Source: an uncultured Clostridia bacterium (GTDB taxonomy: Bacteria; Bacillota; Clostridia; TANB77; CAG-508). Taken from it: a stretch of DNA of 14,874 nt. Both the position numbers and the translations under genes were made by a program. The notes below the pieces were generated by a model, which saw nothing but the letters and a program-made list of their open reading frames with translations, was not told where the DNA came from and did not search any database. This document shows, in pieces, positions 14,132 through 14,874 of this stretch. Position 1 is the stretch's first letter, and each line of letters begins with the position of its first letter. Location of the stretch: assembly GCA_934167435.1 (NCBI GenBank), contig CAKPKZ010000029.1, forward strand, positions 1 to 14,874, written 5' to 3'.

Positions 14132-14145
14132 AGAGCTTTCTTTTT
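14117..14145 (+). terminator. Intrinsic terminator of nth and the cysteine-rich gene
   Basis: A 10-bp stem AAGAAAGTTC/GAGCTTTCTT (14117-14126 with 14133-14142), 6-base loop, then TTT, CTTG and a further T run. The U-G pair exists only in plus-strand RNA. The left arm is coding and the stop TAA (14129-14131) sits in the loop. Confidence 0.78.
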
Positions 14146-14158
14146 CTTGTTGTTTTTA

Positions 14159-14187
14159 TTGACAAAATTATAATAAAGATATATATT
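14159..14187 (+). promoter_or_regulatory. Promoter of the exported beta-helix protein
   Basis: -35 TTGACA (14159-14164, consensus), 17-base spacer, -10 TATATT (14182-14187, 5 of 6). It lies 30 bases before the ATG and directly after the preceding terminator. Confidence 0.75.
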
Positions 14188-14217
14188 TTTTATATAAAAT
14201 TTTTAGGAGGTATTTTT

Positions 14218-14874
14218 ATGTTAAAAAGTAAATTAAAAGTAAGTTTAATTTTACTTACAATTTTATTATTAGTTCTTATGCCTTTTTCATTAGCAGATGA
14301 TGAAAATCAAGTTGAACCTATTTCTTCTCAAGATCAAAGCACTCCAGTTCAAACCGCACAACCTGACCAAGAAGATTCAAATAGCAATACAAATGCAACT
14401 TCAACTGATGAAAATTCTTTTAAAAAAAGTGATGTTTATTTAGCAGGCGACAATATTACTGTAGACTATATTATAGATGGTAATGCCTTTATTATAGCTG
14501 ATACAGTTACAATTTCTTCTCAAATTGGTGGAGATGCATTTATTTGTGCAAAAACTATAAATATTACTGAGCAAGGATATATTTTTAGTAATTTATTTGC
14601 AGTTTCTGAATCTTTAAATATTGACGGTGTTGTTTATGATGTTTATTCATGTGCAAATACTGTAACTGTTTCTGGATATATTTATAGAGATTTAAAAGCA
14701 ACTTGCGATACATTAAATATTTTTGGAACAATTGGAAGAAATGCATTTGCTTCTACTTCAAATATTAATTTTATGAAAACAAATGGAAGTGAACAATCAC
14801 AAGTACTTGCTCAAGGTAATGTTAGTGGTGACCTTAACTATTCTTCAAAATCTGAAATTTCAATTCCTGAAAAT
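14218..14874 (+). CDS. Exported beta-helix protein, bactofilin-like, C-terminus beyond window
   Basis: The first 219 codons are present and the frame stays open at the right edge. ATG with AGGAGG seven bases upstream. Residues 1-26 form a signal peptide (MLKSKLK, hydrophobic core, MPFSLA), followed by an acidic Gln/Ser/Asn/Thr-rich linker (27-70). From about 72 the sequence runs as short strands of roughly 17-20 residues with a repeating G-(D/N)-x-x-x-x-(A/S)-x-T-(V/L)-x-(I/V) pattern: DGNAFIIADTVTIS, GGDAFICAKTINIT, FSNLFAVSESLNID, YDVYSCANTVTVS, YRDLKATCDTLNIFG, GRNAFASTSNINF. This resembles the polymer-forming bactofilin/right-handed beta-helix fold. Bactofilins are normally cytoplasmic, so the signal peptide is notable. 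It may be wall- or membrane-linked; function unknown. Confidence 0.78.
   Translation, partial: MLKSKLKVSLILLTILLLVLMPFSLADDENQVEPISSQDQSTPVQTAQPDQEDSNSNTNATSTDENSFKKSDVYLAGDNITVDYIIDGNAFIIADTVTISSQIGGDAFICAKTINITEQGYIFSNLFAVSESLNIDGVVYDVYSCANTVTVSGYIYRDLKATCDTLNIFGTIGRNAFASTSNINFMKTNGSEQSQVLAQGNVSGDLNYSSKSEISIPEN

Overview
The window looks like chromosomal DNA from a very AT-rich, spore-forming Gram-positive bacterium of the class Clostridia. The evidence is strong AAAGGAGG-type ribosome binding sites, TTGACA/TATAAT promoters, simple hairpin-plus-T terminators, a tig / clpP-clpX cluster, a 24-residue SpoVM-like sporulation peptide beside rpmB, and cell-surface proteins with cadherin-like and dockerin-like modules. 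No mobile element, CRISPR array, phage gene or riboswitch was seen. The species cannot be named from the sequence alone.

Layout, left to right. (1) Positions 1-3188, minus strand: a promoter drives a tRNA-Thr(CGU) gene, followed after 21 bases by ftsY (signal recognition particle receptor) and then a large UPF0182-family membrane protein that starts with GTG and runs off the left edge. No terminator or second promoter separates the tRNA from ftsY. (2) Positions 3201-9143, minus strand: a four-gene cell-envelope operon between its own promoter and terminator. In transcription order it holds a secreted glucosaminidase-like wall hydrolase with an SH3-like region and a C-terminal dockerin-like module; a membrane-anchored protein with two cadherin-like beta-sandwich domains; an unrecognised single-pass coiled-coil protein; and a DUF2207 membrane protein split by a one-base frameshift. 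(3) Positions 9156-12595, minus strand: protein quality control, with clpP-clpX as one unit and trigger factor (tig) as a separate unit, each with its own promoter and terminator. (4) Positions 12624-13187: rpmB (ribosomal protein L28) on the plus strand converges on a minus-strand pair of tiny genes, a 49-residue hydrophobic protein and the SpoVM-like peptide. One symmetrical hairpin lies between the converging genes. (5) Positions 13268-14874, plus strand: nth (endonuclease III), a 47-residue cysteine-rich protein, a terminator, a strong promoter, and the start of a secreted beta-helix (bactofilin-like) protein cut by the right edge.

The housekeeping genes cover membrane targeting (ftsY), nascent-chain folding (tig), proteolysis (clpPX), translation (rpmB, tRNA) and base-excision repair (nth). 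The less described content is the envelope operon, the tiny gene pair beside rpmB, the cysteine-rich protein and the exported beta-helix protein. In several genes an apparent upstream TTG or GTG start lies inside or against the Shine-Dalgarno sequence; the start given is the downstream ATG with correct spacing.
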